Shown here piece after piece: positions 46,861 to 55,623 of a stretch of 64,000 nt of DNA. The notes below the pieces were generated by a model. That model ran no database searches. It was not told the origin of the DNA and saw nothing but the letters and a program-made list of their open reading frames with translations. The position numbers and the translations under genes are program-made. Position 1 is the first letter of the stretch, and the number at the start of each line of letters is the position of its first letter. Source of the stretch: Rhodanobacteraceae bacterium (lineage in GTDB: Bacteria > Pseudomonadota > Gammaproteobacteria > Xanthomonadales > Rhodanobacteraceae). The stretch covers positions 52,486 to 116,485 of the forward strand of contig JAEUPP010000043.1 in assembly GCA_016790075.1 (NCBI GenBank). Direction: 5' to 3'.

Positions 46861-47676
46861 TCAGATGCTCAGGCGGTAGATGATGGGCAGACGTAGTTCG
46901 AGCTGGCGTGCTCCGCCAGTGAAGAATGCGGACATCGGCACCGGTGATGCGCGGCGCAGCAGATCCAGCGCCGCCTTGTCGAGTATGTCGTGGCCAGAAC
47001 TATGGGCGATGCGCTGATCGACCAGACGGCCGTCGGGCATCAGTACAACGACAACCTCAACCGTACCCTGCAGCCGCGCGCGCCGGGCAGGCCCAGGATA
47101 GCGGCGATGCTGGGCCAGCCATTCCAGCACCCGCACGGTGGCCGTGTTGACCAGCGGATCCTCGGGCGGCGTGACGACGTCTGTGCCGATCTCGGACAGA
47201 TCAGGTTGCGCTGGTGACGCCTGAGTAGCCGATTCGCGCTCAGGCAAAGCCACCAGGGCAGGCGGAACGGTCGGCGCTATGGCGGTCTTGGCCGGCTCGG
47301 GTGGGTGCGGCGCGGGCAGCGCCGCCGGTCTGCGCTGCGGCACGGGGGCCGTGGCGACGTTGGTTGGTGCCGCGGCTGGCTGATCAGCTTGAGCTGCCGG
47401 TGTGGCTTCAACCCCGCCGGCGCGGAGCCGGATCTGCAGTACCGGTCGTTCCGGGACGGGGGTCGATTCGGTTGACCACCGCCATAACACGGCGCCGGCT
47501 AGGCCGTGCAGGGTCAGCGACAGCAGCAGCGCAAACAGTGCGGAGCGGCGTGACGCGGGGGCGTCGGGAATGACAACATCGCTGTCCTGCTCCGGGCCTG
47601 CCAGCGGCGCAATCGACGCAGCCTCTGCTGGTGCGAGCAGCAGGAAGGGGGCGGAGTTGGCGGGCGAACTCGGCAT
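46861..47676 (-). CDS. tonB: TonB family energy transducer
   Basis: The 271-residue protein has a cytoplasmic lead, one membrane span (about 44-67, SALFALLLSLTLHGLAG, with the His typical of TonB transmembrane helices), a Pro/Ala-rich periplasmic linker and a C-terminal TonB domain (RYPGPARRARLQGTVEVVVV, then PDGRLVDQRI and LDKAALDLLRRASP). It passes proton-motive energy from ExbBD to outer-membrane receptors. Its position ahead of the sigma/FecR/receptor genes suggests a receptor-dedicated copy. exbB and exbD are not here. Confidence 0.9.
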   Translation of the reverse strand: MPSSPANSAPFLLLAPAEAASIAPLAGPEQDSDVVIPDAPASRRSALFALLLSLTLHGLAGAVLWRWSTESTPVPERPVLQIRLRAGGVEATPAAQADQPAAAPTNVATAPVPQRRPAALPAPHPPEPAKTAIAPTVPPALVALPERESATQASPAQPDLSEIGTDVVTPPEDPLVNTATVRVLEWLAQHRRYPGPARRARLQGTVEVVVVLMPDGRLVDQRIAHSSGHDILDKAALDLLRRASPVPMSAFFTGGARQLELRLPIIYRLSI

Positions 47677-47860
47677 CGCTGAATTGGACGGGAACAGGAT
47701 TGGCGGCGGATATTAGCCACGTTAGCGTGAAAAGGCATGCGGCACGATACAAAGAAAAGTCACTTGGGGGGATTTGGCGTCTGCTGCGTCTAACCCGAGT
47801 GAATGGGCAACCTGGGACCGCCGTAGCTGAATTCGGCGGCTGTAAATAGGGCGACAAGTC

Positions 47861-49408
47861 ATGACCAACCTGATCACAACGTATGGCCGCTGGATTCGCC
47901 GGCTCGGAGCGCTGGCCGCGCTGGGGCTTTGTGCGTCGACCTGCGGTGCTGTGCGTCTCGATCCCGATGGCATGGGGCAGGTACTGCTCTATCCGTACTA
48001 CACGGTGCGTGCCGGCAATCAGACGATTTACAGCGTGACCAACCATACGGACCGACACAAGGTGGTGCAGGTCATCATGAGCGAGGGGCGCAATGGCCGC
48101 GCGGCCATCGGGTTCAACGTGCTGCTCTCGCCCTATGACAGCTGGTCGGCGACGGTGTTTTATCGGGAGGAAGGGGACCCCGCGATGCTGCTCCCGGGAG
48201 ACCCGTCCTGTACCTATCCGAAGATCGACTCGTATGCCTTGCCGGACGGACGCCAGTACGTGCGCCTTTTTGAGTTCGACTATACCGGGTCGCGGCGAGA
48301 TGCCGGGCCGACCCGATCTGATCGCACGTACGAGGGCTACATCGCCATCTATGAACTCGCGACCATCGTTCCCGAGACCCCGCCGGCGGTGGCCATGGCG
48401 CCCGGCAGCAACGGCGTGCCGGCCGATTGCAACAGCATCCATGCGGCCTATGAAGGGGGCTACTGGCAGCAGGATCGCAAGACCTATCTGACCAACCCTA
48501 CCGGTGGTCTAAGTGGCGAAGCGATGGTGCTTAACGTTGCGGCTGGCACCGTGATGGCCTATCAGGCCACCGCATTGGCTGACTTTCGTGTGGATCCGGC
48601 CGACCTGCCGCAGGGGAGTCGCGCATCGGTAGTCAAGCATGTAATGCCCAGCGACGGGCTGGTCGGGCTCAGCGACGCGCTCAGCGATCCGGCGACCGGT
48701 TTTGCCAACGCCGTGATTGATTTGCCCAACAGGAGGCAGGAGCTGACTTATCCGCGCGAGCGCGCGATCGATGCGGTCAGCGCCGTGCTCGCGGCAGATG
48801 CGGTCAATGTCAGCTATGTCAACGATGCCAGCATAGGCGGAACCACGGATTGGGTCGTCACTTTCCCGACGCGCCGTTATTACACCGACAGCGCCATCGT
48901 AGGCAGTACGCCGATCAAGCCGTTTACCAGCGTCTATCCGGGTGCGGGGGGCAGCGAGAACACGGCGGCGATGCCGGTGTCGTATTCGCTGCGTGACCGT
49001 GATGGTCGCAGTGTGCTCGTTGCCGGAGGATTGACCCCGGTCGTTGATCTGCGCTTTACCACGCAAGTGATCACGGTAGCTCCCAGCGTCAACATCGTCT
49101 CGCAGGTTGGACGTCCACTGGGATCGGTGCTGGGCGCACGGCTTGCACCGGTGTCGGGTACTGCGCGCCGCGATGGTGGCTGGATGTCGCTTGATTTTCT
49201 GCGTTATCAGGACGGAGCGACGGCCGCCAACCGCAGCATGCGTCCAGCCGAAGACGGCACGGTGATGCTGGGCCTGCCCGCGATAGGTTTCGCTGCTGTC
49301 AATTATGTCAATGCGGCTGCGGGACCAGGCGTGCTGGCGAACTACAGCATGGCCAATCCGCAGCGGCGCACCCAGGACTGCCGTCGCAACACGATATCGT
49401 GCAAATGA
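47861..49408 (+). CDS. Conserved secreted protein of unknown function
   Basis: The 515-residue protein has an N-terminal signal (about 1-29, ALAALGLCASTCGA) and no membrane span in the mature part. The opening block GMGQVLLYPYYTVRAG, followed by VTNHTDRHKVVQVIMSEGRNGR and LSPYDSWSATVF, recurs in a family of exported proteobacterial proteins of about 450-550 residues that I recognise but cannot assign to a function. Cysteine pairs near residues ~118, ~190 and the C-terminus (DCRRNTISC) suggest a disulfide-bonded exoprotein. It is divergent from tonB. Confidence 0.75.
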   Translation: MTNLITTYGRWIRRLGALAALGLCASTCGAVRLDPDGMGQVLLYPYYTVRAGNQTIYSVTNHTDRHKVVQVIMSEGRNGRAAIGFNVLLSPYDSWSATVFYREEGDPAMLLPGDPSCTYPKIDSYALPDGRQYVRLFEFDYTGSRRDAGPTRSDRTYEGYIAIYELATIVPETPPAVAMAPGSNGVPADCNSIHAAYEGGYWQQDRKTYLTNPTGGLSGEAMVLNVAAGTVMAYQATALADFRVDPADLPQGSRASVVKHVMPSDGLVGLSDALSDPATGFANAVIDLPNRRQELTYPRERAIDAVSAVLAADAVNVSYVNDASIGGTTDWVVTFPTRRYYTDSAIVGSTPIKPFTSVYPGAGGSENTAAMPVSYSLRDRDGRSVLVAGGLTPVVDLRFTTQVITVAPSVNIVSQVGRPLGSVLGARLAPVSGTARRDGGWMSLDFLRYQDGATAANRSMRPAEDGTVMLGLPAIGFAAVNYVNAAAGPGVLANYSMANPQRRTQDCRRNTISCK

Positions 49409-49586
49409 CCTGCGTCTGCCCCGCATGTCGTAGGTGGTATCGCACTAGCTGATTACTCGCGCCAGGGAATGGCGCCCCCGTAGAGGTTGGGAAAGATTCG
49501 TGCGCGCCACGGATACGGCGTTCTGTTGCCCGAATTTCCCCTTGCTCCGCTTGTCGTCGAACCGAATAGCTGAAGGAATTAGCGCC

Positions 49587-49865
49587 ATGCATCTAGCCCC
49601 CGATCTGCACCGAGTCATGAATGCCGGTCGCCGCCCGCGTCTGCAGCGCGTCGCAGCGTATCGCCGGCTTGGATATCGCGTCGTCGTCGAAGGCACGCCG
49701 ACCACGCCGCTGCGCTGGAAAGTGTTCCGGCCCTGGCTGCGCACCGTGTCCGCGTCGGGCATCGTCGCCACGCGCGAAGCTGCGATTGAAGCGGCCAATG
49801 CATGGATTCGGCACGATGTGGAAGCTGCGCGCATCGCTGCCGCGGCGACGGCATTGGCACACTGA
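49587..49865 (+). CDS. Small hypothetical protein (92 aa)
   Basis: ATG at 49587 has an AAGGA ribosome site nine bases upstream and gives a 92-residue basic protein. YRRLGYRVVVEG looks like a beta-hairpin lead and REAAIEAANAWIRHDVEAARIAAAATALA a long helix, so a small folded domain is plausible. There is no signal peptide or membrane span. I do not recognise the family. Another frame on the opposite strand covers the same bases but is arginine/serine-rich and less protein-like. Confidence 0.5.
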   Translation: MHLAPDLHRVMNAGRRPRLQRVAAYRRLGYRVVVEGTPTTPLRWKVFRPWLRTVSASGIVATREAAIEAANAWIRHDVEAARIAAAATALAH

Positions 49866-50233
49866 GTCGGCAGCGTCAGGCGGATACTGCTGACGTTGCA
49901 TGGTCGATCTGTACGTCGACCGATTGCTGCGGCGTGTGGCCGGCGGAAATCAAAGAAACCAGCAGTCAACTACAAGAGCCTCGCTGCGGACACCTGTTCG
50001 GAGTGTTCGTGGGGACAACAGAGGTCGCAGGCCTTGATTCAAAACCCGGCATGGGTCACGTGGTTCCAGGCAGCATATTTCCACCGTGTGGCGCGTGAAT
50101 TTCTTGGGGTGCTTCGGGCCAGCATGGATCGCCTGACTCCGACGCGTCGCATTGGCTGCCGTGCTGCGAAATTGCCGGGGAGGTGCAGCCTGTAGCGCGG
50201 TGTACATCGATAGCAGTTGGCACTGCCAGCGCA
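49866..50233. other. Non-coding gap
   Basis: These 368 bases hold no supported gene. A 99-residue plus-strand frame (49896-50195) lacks a ribosome site and recognisable sequence. Its right edge is the terminator of the minus-strand secreted protein. Confidence 0.4.
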
Positions 50234-50268
50234 TAAAAAAAGCCACCGCCTTGCAGCGGTGGCTTTTC
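50234..50268 (-). terminator. Intrinsic terminator of the minus-strand secreted protein
   Basis: On the minus strand a 9-bp stem AGCCACCGC/GCGGTGGCT with a 6-base loop is followed by seven T. It lies 40 bases past the stop of the gene at 50311-53220. On the plus strand four T follow, so it may work both ways. Confidence 0.9.
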
Positions 50269-50310
50269 GGTCAGGGAGCGGCGCGGCTGGATCGGCCGCG
50301 ACCGCTTTGA

Positions 50311-53220
50311 TCAGTTGCAGATATCGATACGGACGTTATCGATTTCCATGCCGTTCGGTGCTGCGGCGGCAGTGTTGCTGTCGCTGCTGGCGCGGAAACG
50401 CAGCTGTATCGTCTGGCCGGCCATATCGTCCAGGTCAACGATGGAGCGTTTCGCTGCGGTGCCGGCGGCCTGATGGCACCAGCCCTGACGCCCCGCCAGT
50501 GGTGCGCCGGACGAGATCGTGCCGTCGTAGGAGTCCGTAAAGAAGCGGCCTGCGAGCAGCTGGGTGAAGCTGCCGGCGCCGATCTTTGCTTCCAGCGAGC
50601 CTGCATCCCAGCAGCCGGTAGCGCCGTCGGTTTCAAAGCTGTGGTAGTTGTCGTAGGACAGGATCACAGCCTGGGCGGCTGGAATCGCGATGCTCGGCGA
50701 CAGCACCGATCGATCGCTGGTGACCGTGTTGTTCGGCACTTTCCAGACGTTGCCGGTGAAACCGGTTGTGCCTGCGATCGGCGTGCCCGACGACCAGGCC
50801 GTGCCACCGGCATCACCCGGTGCGCCGGCAGTCCAGGCCGGTTCAGCACCGCCCTCGAAGCCGTAGGTCACGACATTGCTGAGCGTGGTGCCGGTTGGGC
50901 AGGTGCCCGGTGTTCCGGTGGTGAACGAGAACACGCTGGAGTTCGCGCCGTTGCCGCAGTAGTTGGTCGCCCGCACGCGCCAGAAATACTGAGTGGTCGA
51001 GGCCAGCGTGGTATCGACTGTCCAGTTGTTCGTGGTCACGGTGCTGGATGCAACGATGTTCGTGAAGCCCGCGTCGGTGGCCACTTCGACCCGATACGAC
51101 AGCGCACCCGACACAGCCGACCAGGTCAGCAGCGGACGTACCTTGACGCCCGTCGCGCCGAGGGCGGGGGCGGTCAGCGTGGATGCTGCCGGTGGCAGTG
51201 CAGAGACGCCGAGCTCCAGATTGAGTGAGCTTGAGCTTGCGCCGCCGGTGCCGCTGACGTTGATCAGGTATTCGCCGGTTGCCGCGCCACGACCGCCAAC
51301 TAGGGTGAACAGGCTGGAACCTGGCGTGGGGTTGATCGGATTGAGCGAGAAGCTCGGTGTGGTGCCGCCCGGCATGCCGGTCGGGGTCAAGGTGACCGAC
51401 GCATTGAAGCCGCCGACGGTGCCGGCGAGCAGATCCCAGGACGGATCCGGACCAGGATTCGCACCACACACTTCAATCCGGCGCGGGGTCTGGCTCACGA
51501 GCTTGAAGGCGGGCAGGCCGCATTCGTTGAACCTGAAGCTGCAGATGCGGGTGGACCACTGGTTCGTGCTCGTGGTCGGGTAGTACTCACCCGTGAACCA
51601 GAAGGTGCAATCGTCCGTCGGATCGACACTCATCGAGGTGTAGTCGCCCCAGCGGCCGCGGCCGCTGAACGATCCGGTCTGCGACCCCGTCGTCGCCGGC
51701 GTGCAGGCCTGTTCGTCACGCAGCGTGCCGTCAGGATCAGTCAGAGTGCGGCCGTTGATCATCAGGCGTGGATTGATGGCCGCCGACGATACGTTGTAGC
51801 CGACACCGATATTGCCGCCCTTGTCGATGGCGATACCACCCATCCAGCGCGTGTTGGTATCCGGGGTGTAGACGCCTTCATCGACAATGGCGCGCTGCAG
51901 CGGTGCGTTCGCCGAGGCCTGGTAACCGTCATTGAAGATGTTGTCGAAGCGCTGGTTGACCTGAGAAAGATCGAAGTGAGTCCAGCGTATGCCGCCCTGG
52001 TTGCTGGGGCCGAGTACGCCATGGTTCACGACCAGTGAGAGGCGAGTCGGCGAGCCGGCTGGGAACACACGGGCTGCGGCACGGTACATGATGTGCGTGC
52101 CGAAGGCGTCCAGTGGTACCGAGGAACCGAGTTGCGGCACGGTTGAGTAATTCGGCACAAATGGCGTTTCGGAGGCGATGCGCTGCGGCGTGCTGCTCAG
52201 GGTTGTGCTTGCCGGAGTCGTCCAGTTGATGCACATGTCCCAGAACAAATATTCCGAGGTTGCAGCATCAAAGTGGATGAACGGGGCGCAACTGCCCGGT
52301 TTCGCGTGCAACGTGCCATCCAGATGTACCGGCTCTGCGCCGTAGGCATCAATACCGGGGAAACGCACGATACCAACCTGAGCCGCCGGTGCGCCGGCCA
52401 GCATCTTGTCGCGCTCGACGGCGATATAAGCGGCGCCGAGGAAGGCCTGGGTCGCGTTGTTGAATTCGTGGGTGACGATGGTGTACGCGTTCTGCCGGCC
52501 AGTTTCGTCAGTCCAGACGCCGATATGCGGATAGTCGCCGAACACCTGCACCGGTGTGGTCGGCCAGACGAATTCATAGCGGTAGTAAGTGCCGAGCGGG
52601 TCGGACGTGGTCGAGATCGCGAAGCACTGGCTGGAGTTCGCGCCTGTCGTGAACTGCGACATGACCCAGCGCTGTGCGCGATCGTCCCAGATCGCCAGCG
52701 GATCGCCCGAGTTCGTGGTCTGGCATTTGCCGCCGAAGCCCGCGAAGAAGGAGTTGCCGGCGGTGGGGCCATTGATGCGTGCGCCGGTGGACTTGTTGAA
52801 AATCGCCCAGCTCGTATTGATCCACTGGATGAAATGCGTAGGGCTTACATCGCCGTTGGTATCCGGTGGTACGCCGCCGCCGCCCACACCAAGGGAAAGG
52901 CCATCGGCTGCCACTATGGTCGAGGGCGCCGGAGTACCGCTAGGCGAGGTCTGCGTGTTGCGCGCGCTCAGGCTGCGCATGAACTCGCCCATGTAGGCCT
53001 GGCTGGGCTTGACGAACTGGTTCGGGACTACGTAGACGTCCTGGCCGTCGGCGCCTACACGCGGCGCAGGATAGGCGGCAATAATGTCGCGCATAGGCGG
53101 GGAAACGTCGGAACGGACCGCGTGACCGACTACCACGCCGCCCGCAGCATTAACTGCCGGCGAAACTAATGTGGCGAAACCGGTCGCGACAGCCAAAACA
53201 AGGCCGTGACGAAGAAACAT
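50311..53220 (-). CDS. Large secreted protein with fibronectin III-like and C-terminal lectin/MAM-like domains
   Basis: This 969-residue protein has a signal peptide (1 to about 26, SPAVNAAGG). Residues ~110-560 form a repetitive beta-rich domain (GGGGVPPDTNGDVSPTHFIQ, RWVMSQFTTG, GDYPHIGVWTD) that looks like a propeller. A fibronectin type III-like unit follows (about 680-770; VKVRPLLTWSAVSGALSYRV). The C-terminal ~190 residues (YGFEGG to NGMEIDNVRIDIC) resemble the MAM/jelly-roll domain found at the end of immune-inhibitor-A-type proteins. No protease motif is visible. A GGGGGG ribosome site precedes the ATG. The function is unknown; an adhesive or substrate-binding exoprotein is inferred. 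Confidence 0.8.
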   Translation of the reverse strand: MFLRHGLVLAVATGFATLVSPAVNAAGGVVVGHAVRSDVSPPMRDIIAAYPAPRVGADGQDVYVVPNQFVKPSQAYMGEFMRSLSARNTQTSPSGTPAPSTIVAADGLSLGVGGGGVPPDTNGDVSPTHFIQWINTSWAIFNKSTGARINGPTAGNSFFAGFGGKCQTTNSGDPLAIWDDRAQRWVMSQFTTGANSSQCFAISTTSDPLGTYYRYEFVWPTTPVQVFGDYPHIGVWTDETGRQNAYTIVTHEFNNATQAFLGAAYIAVERDKMLAGAPAAQVGIVRFPGIDAYGAEPVHLDGTLHAKPGSCAPFIHFDAATSEYLFWDMCINWTTPASTTLSSTPQRIASETPFVPNYSTVPQLGSSVPLDAFGTHIMYRAAARVFPAGSPTRLSLVVNHGVLGPSNQGGIRWTHFDLSQVNQRFDNIFNDGYQASANAPLQRAIVDEGVYTPDTNTRWMGGIAIDKGGNIGVGYNVSSAAINPRLMINGRTLTDPDGTLRDEQACTPATTGSQTGSFSGRGRWGDYTSMSVDPTDDCTFWFTGEYYPTTSTNQWSTRICSFRFNECGLPAFKLVSQTPRRIEVCGANPGPDPSWDLLAGTVGGFNASVTLTPTGMPGGTTPSFSLNPINPTPGSSLFTLVGGRGAATGEYLINVSGTGGASSSSLNLELGVSALPPAASTLTAPALGATGVKVRPLLTWSAVSGALSYRVEVATDAGFTNIVASSTVTTNNWTVDTTLASTTQYFWRVRATNYCGNGANSSVFSFTTGTPGTCPTGTTLSNVVTYGFEGGAEPAWTAGAPGDAGGTAWSSGTPIAGTTGFTGNVWKVPNNTVTSDRSVLSPSIAIPAAQAVILSYDNYHSFETDGATGCWDAGSLEAKIGAGSFTQLLAGRFFTDSYDGTISSGAPLAGRQGWCHQAAGTAAKRSIVDLDDMAGQTIQLRFRASSDSNTAAAAPNGMEIDNVRIDICN

Positions 53221-53385
53221 TGCATACCCCCCAAGGGTGTTAAGACCTGAAGCTGACCAACAGCCAGCCTTGCGGATGATGCATCAATAGATGCCGCATG
53301 TCTCGAACAGGCGTTCTTCCGGCACGGAACCTGAGGGGTATTTTGTTGTCGCGCAGCGTGTGAATATGGTTGCGTTCGATATGTC

Positions 53386-54375
53386 CTAGCGGGACATCAG
53401 TGCCGCGCGGCGCTTATGGTCAAGCAGGAATTCGCGGGTGCCGGCAGGCAGCAGCGATAGCGACAATGCCTGTTCGAGCGCGGGCAGTTCCCGTGCCGGA
53501 TGCTGCCGGCGCAAGGCAAGCAGCGCCATTTCGGCCAGTGCCGCATTGTCGCCGCCGAGCCAGCGCTCGAGGACGGGTGCGCTGGTCGCAATGCGGTCGC
53601 GCTCGGCGAGTTCGAAAGCGAAGCGAACGAGGCTCGCATTGCCCTCGCTGTCCTGCACCTGTACCGGCGTCGTCGCGAGAACGGTCAGGGCGACGTCTTT
53701 CCAGCCGCTCTTGCCGAACAGGTCTGGCTGCGAAACGGCAGCGTGTAGCAGCCTTGCTCGTGCGTTGGTGTTTGCATCGGGATTGGCAGCAAAGCGCAGC
53801 AGCGCCTTGCGCGCGCGTGCATCCAGCGCTTCGGCCAACTGCGGCCGCAGCACGATTTCCGACAGGGCGAAGTTCTGTCTTTGCGGATCGTGGGCTTGCA
53901 GTAACGCGAGCAGTTGCGGCAGGCGCTTGCGTGCCGCTGCAGGGTCGGTATCGGGTTGCCAGGCGAAGATGGCGCGATTTTCGGCGTTGTCGCGCAGCAG
54001 TGCGGGCTCCAGGCCAGGGATTACCAGCAACTGGGCGCCCAGCCGCGATACCTGTATCTGTTCGGCCTCGCGCCGGAACAGGCTGTAGGCGATCAGATAG
54101 CGTTCACCCGGCAGTACGATACGGCGCAAGCTTGCCGGGACAGCGAGGTCGATAAGTTCCGGTATTTCTGCGTCGCCACCCAGTTTCTCTATGCGGCGAA
54201 AGACCATGCGCCCTTCGACGCCGGCTTCGGCGAACTCGACGGCGGCGACGCTGGTAGTGGCTTCGAGCAGCACGGCGCCGGGTGGTTTGATTTTCGCGCC
54301 GAATGCGTTGGTGGCCGAGAGTGGCAGCAGGCCGAACGACAGCAGGACGAGCAGGCTCAGTTGAATGGTGCGCAT
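53386..54375 (-). CDS. Secreted hypothetical protein with HEAT-like helical C-terminus
   Basis: The 329-residue protein starts at the ATG complementary to 54373-54375, giving a signal peptide (MRTIQLSLLVLLSFGLLPLS to about residue 26). The mature N-terminal part is mixed alpha/beta (GAVLLEATTSVAAVEF, GERYLIAYSLF). Residues ~140-320 are helical pairs rich in Ala and Leu (LPQLLALLQAHD, ALAEMALLALRRQHPAREL), like HEAT or ARM repeats. I do not recognise the family. It is divergent from the psp-like operon, with the 36-bp palindrome between them, so it may share that control. Confidence 0.7.
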   Translation of the reverse strand: MRTIQLSLLVLLSFGLLPLSATNAFGAKIKPPGAVLLEATTSVAAVEFAEAGVEGRMVFRRIEKLGGDAEIPELIDLAVPASLRRIVLPGERYLIAYSLFRREAEQIQVSRLGAQLLVIPGLEPALLRDNAENRAIFAWQPDTDPAAARKRLPQLLALLQAHDPQRQNFALSEIVLRPQLAEALDARARKALLRFAANPDANTNARARLLHAAVSQPDLFGKSGWKDVALTVLATTPVQVQDSEGNASLVRFAFELAERDRIATSAPVLERWLGGDNAALAEMALLALRRQHPARELPALEQALSLSLLPAGTREFLLDHKRRAALMSR

Positions 54376-54470
54376 GGGGGTGTTCCGGACAGGTCGCTGC
54401 AGCATAGCAGTGCGCAGTGCCGCACTGCGGTCGGCCGGTGCCGGCGACGGAAGGCAGCGACACAGGGTAT

Positions 54471-54506
54471 CGCCGACATAATATGTCTTGACATGTTATG
54501 TCGGCG
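54471..54506. promoter_or_regulatory. 36-bp palindrome of two tandem 13-bp boxes
   Basis: The site reads CGCC, GACATAATATGTC, TT, GACATGTTATGTC, GGCG. Of 18 possible base pairs 16 match; only T54482/G54495 and the central TT fail. Each 13-bp box is itself palindromic (GACAT...ATGTC). It lies between divergent genes and covers a consensus -35 (TTGACA, 54488-54493). This is most likely a double operator. Confidence 0.75.
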
Positions 54507-54517
54507 GGTCGTAGCGT
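54488..54517 (+). promoter_or_regulatory. Possible promoter of the psp/flotillin operon
   Basis: TTGACA at 54488-54493 is a perfect -35 box. The best -10 is TAGCGT (54512-54517) after 18 bases, which is weak and suggests a need for activation. The -35 lies within the palindrome. Confidence 0.4.
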
Positions 54518-54559
54518 TCGATCCCGCGTATACCCCAGGTGCGTCCCGGAGGAGGGGCT

Positions 54560-54985
54560 ATGGCAAGCCGGCGTCGACTGACCAGCCTGATCAAGGCCGC
54601 CGTGCCGCTGTTGCGGCGCCAGATCCTGGTTGAGGTCATCGATGTCGTACCGATTGCCGGTGACGTTCCCGTCATCGAGATCGCATTTCCAGGCAGTGAA
54701 CGCCTGCCTATCTATGTCACCGATGCGGGCAGCCAGCTGCTCTGTATCAGCTATCTCTGGCGCGACGCCGATGTGAAGCCGCGGCTGCGCGCCAAACTCC
54801 TGGAGACGCTGCTGGATCTGAATCCCAGCGTCCCGCTTTCGGCGTTCGGCCGCATAGGTGAGCATTTCGTGCTGGTCGGCGCCCTGAATCCTGCGGCTTC
54901 GGCTGCGGACATGGCGCTGGAGCTCGCCACGCTTGGCGACAACGGCCGCGACGCACTCGGCGCGCTTGCCGAATTCCTGGTCTGA
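54560..54985 (+). CDS. YjfI-like DUF2170 family protein
   Basis: The 141-residue cytoplasmic protein has the DUF2170 pattern: a basic start, PVIEIAFPGSERLPIYVTDAGSQLLCISYLW in its central sheet (seen as strands about 35-70), then LLETLLDLNPSVPLSAFGRIGEHFVLVGAL and an acidic helical C-terminus. In E. coli the homologue yjfI precedes yjfJ, a PspA-type gene, and the same order holds here. No biochemical function is established. ATG at 54560 follows a very strong GGAGGAGGGG ribosome site. Confidence 0.85.
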   Translation: MASRRRLTSLIKAAVPLLRRQILVEVIDVVPIAGDVPVIEIAFPGSERLPIYVTDAGSQLLCISYLWRDADVKPRLRAKLLETLLDLNPSVPLSAFGRIGEHFVLVGALNPAASAADMALELATLGDNGRDALGALAEFLV

Positions 54986-54993
54986 GGTGCGTG

Positions 54994-55623
54994 ATGGCCT
55001 GGTGGAATGACATCCGCAACATGCTCAAGCAGGAGCTTGGCGCTACCGCGGCGGCTGGCGCGGATCTGCCCGAGCCGTCCGAACCCCTGCGTCAGGCGCA
55101 ACGACTGCTGCAGCGTACCGCGCGCGAGCTCGCCCAGGCGCGCGCCCGCGCGGATGAAGTCCGGCGGCGGCTGGTGCGTGCACAAGCCAGGCTCGAGGCG
55201 CTCACGCGGGCCCCGCAATCACATCCGCGTTACCGCGAGCGGCTGATCGAACTCGCCCGCGCGATCGCGCGCGACACTGATCTTGCCGGCAGCTTCCAGG
55301 CGCACCTGAGCCAGCTCGATCTGCTGCACGATCAGGTCAACCGTCAGTTGCGCGAACTCGACCATGACGTGTCGATGGCACGCACGGCCAGCGTGATCGG
55401 CCAGGCTACTCAGGCAGTGGTGCAAGCCGCGCCGCGCCGCGCCACAGCAGCAAAACGCGTACCGGCAGCCGGGCCGAAAACGACTGCGCGCACCTCGCCC
55501 AGGACTACCGCCGGCCAGTCGCCCGTCAAACCCGTATTTCGCCGCGCTCGCGCGCCGCGCGTGATCGAAACACTGCAGCAGCTACCGCGGCAGCGGCCGG
55601 GACCGGACGCGCATGAAGACTGA
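54994..55623 (+). CDS. PspA/IM30-like coiled-coil protein
   Basis: The 209-residue protein begins MAWWNDIRNMLKQELG, an amphipathic start like the membrane-binding helix of PspA (YjfJ). Residues ~28-135 are almost all helical with heptads (LRQAQRLLQRTARELAQARA, VRRRLVRAQARLEAL, LDLLHDQVNRQLREL). The C-terminal ~70 residues are Pro/Arg/Thr-rich and probably disordered, which is unusual. PspA proteins coat and repair stressed inner membranes. ATG at 54994 has GAGG six bases upstream; it follows the yjfI-like gene by eight bases. Confidence 0.75.
   Translation: MAWWNDIRNMLKQELGATAAAGADLPEPSEPLRQAQRLLQRTARELAQARARADEVRRRLVRAQARLEALTRAPQSHPRYRERLIELARAIARDTDLAGSFQAHLSQLDLLHDQVNRQLRELDHDVSMARTASVIGQATQAVVQAAPRRATAAKRVPAAGPKTTARTSPRTTAGQSPVKPVFRRARAPRVIETLQQLPRQRPGPDAHED

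Noticed and set aside
49896-50195. Plus-strand 99-codon frame between the small hypothetical and the terminator
   Set aside because: No ribosome site or family resemblance; kept only as part of the gap.
53381-53397. ATGTCC/GGACAT inverted repeat over the stop codon of the exported HEAT-like gene as another copy of the 54471 box
   Set aside because: Arms are only 6 bp and the order and spacing (ATGTC-N7-GACAT) differ from the 13-bp boxes, so a link is not supported.
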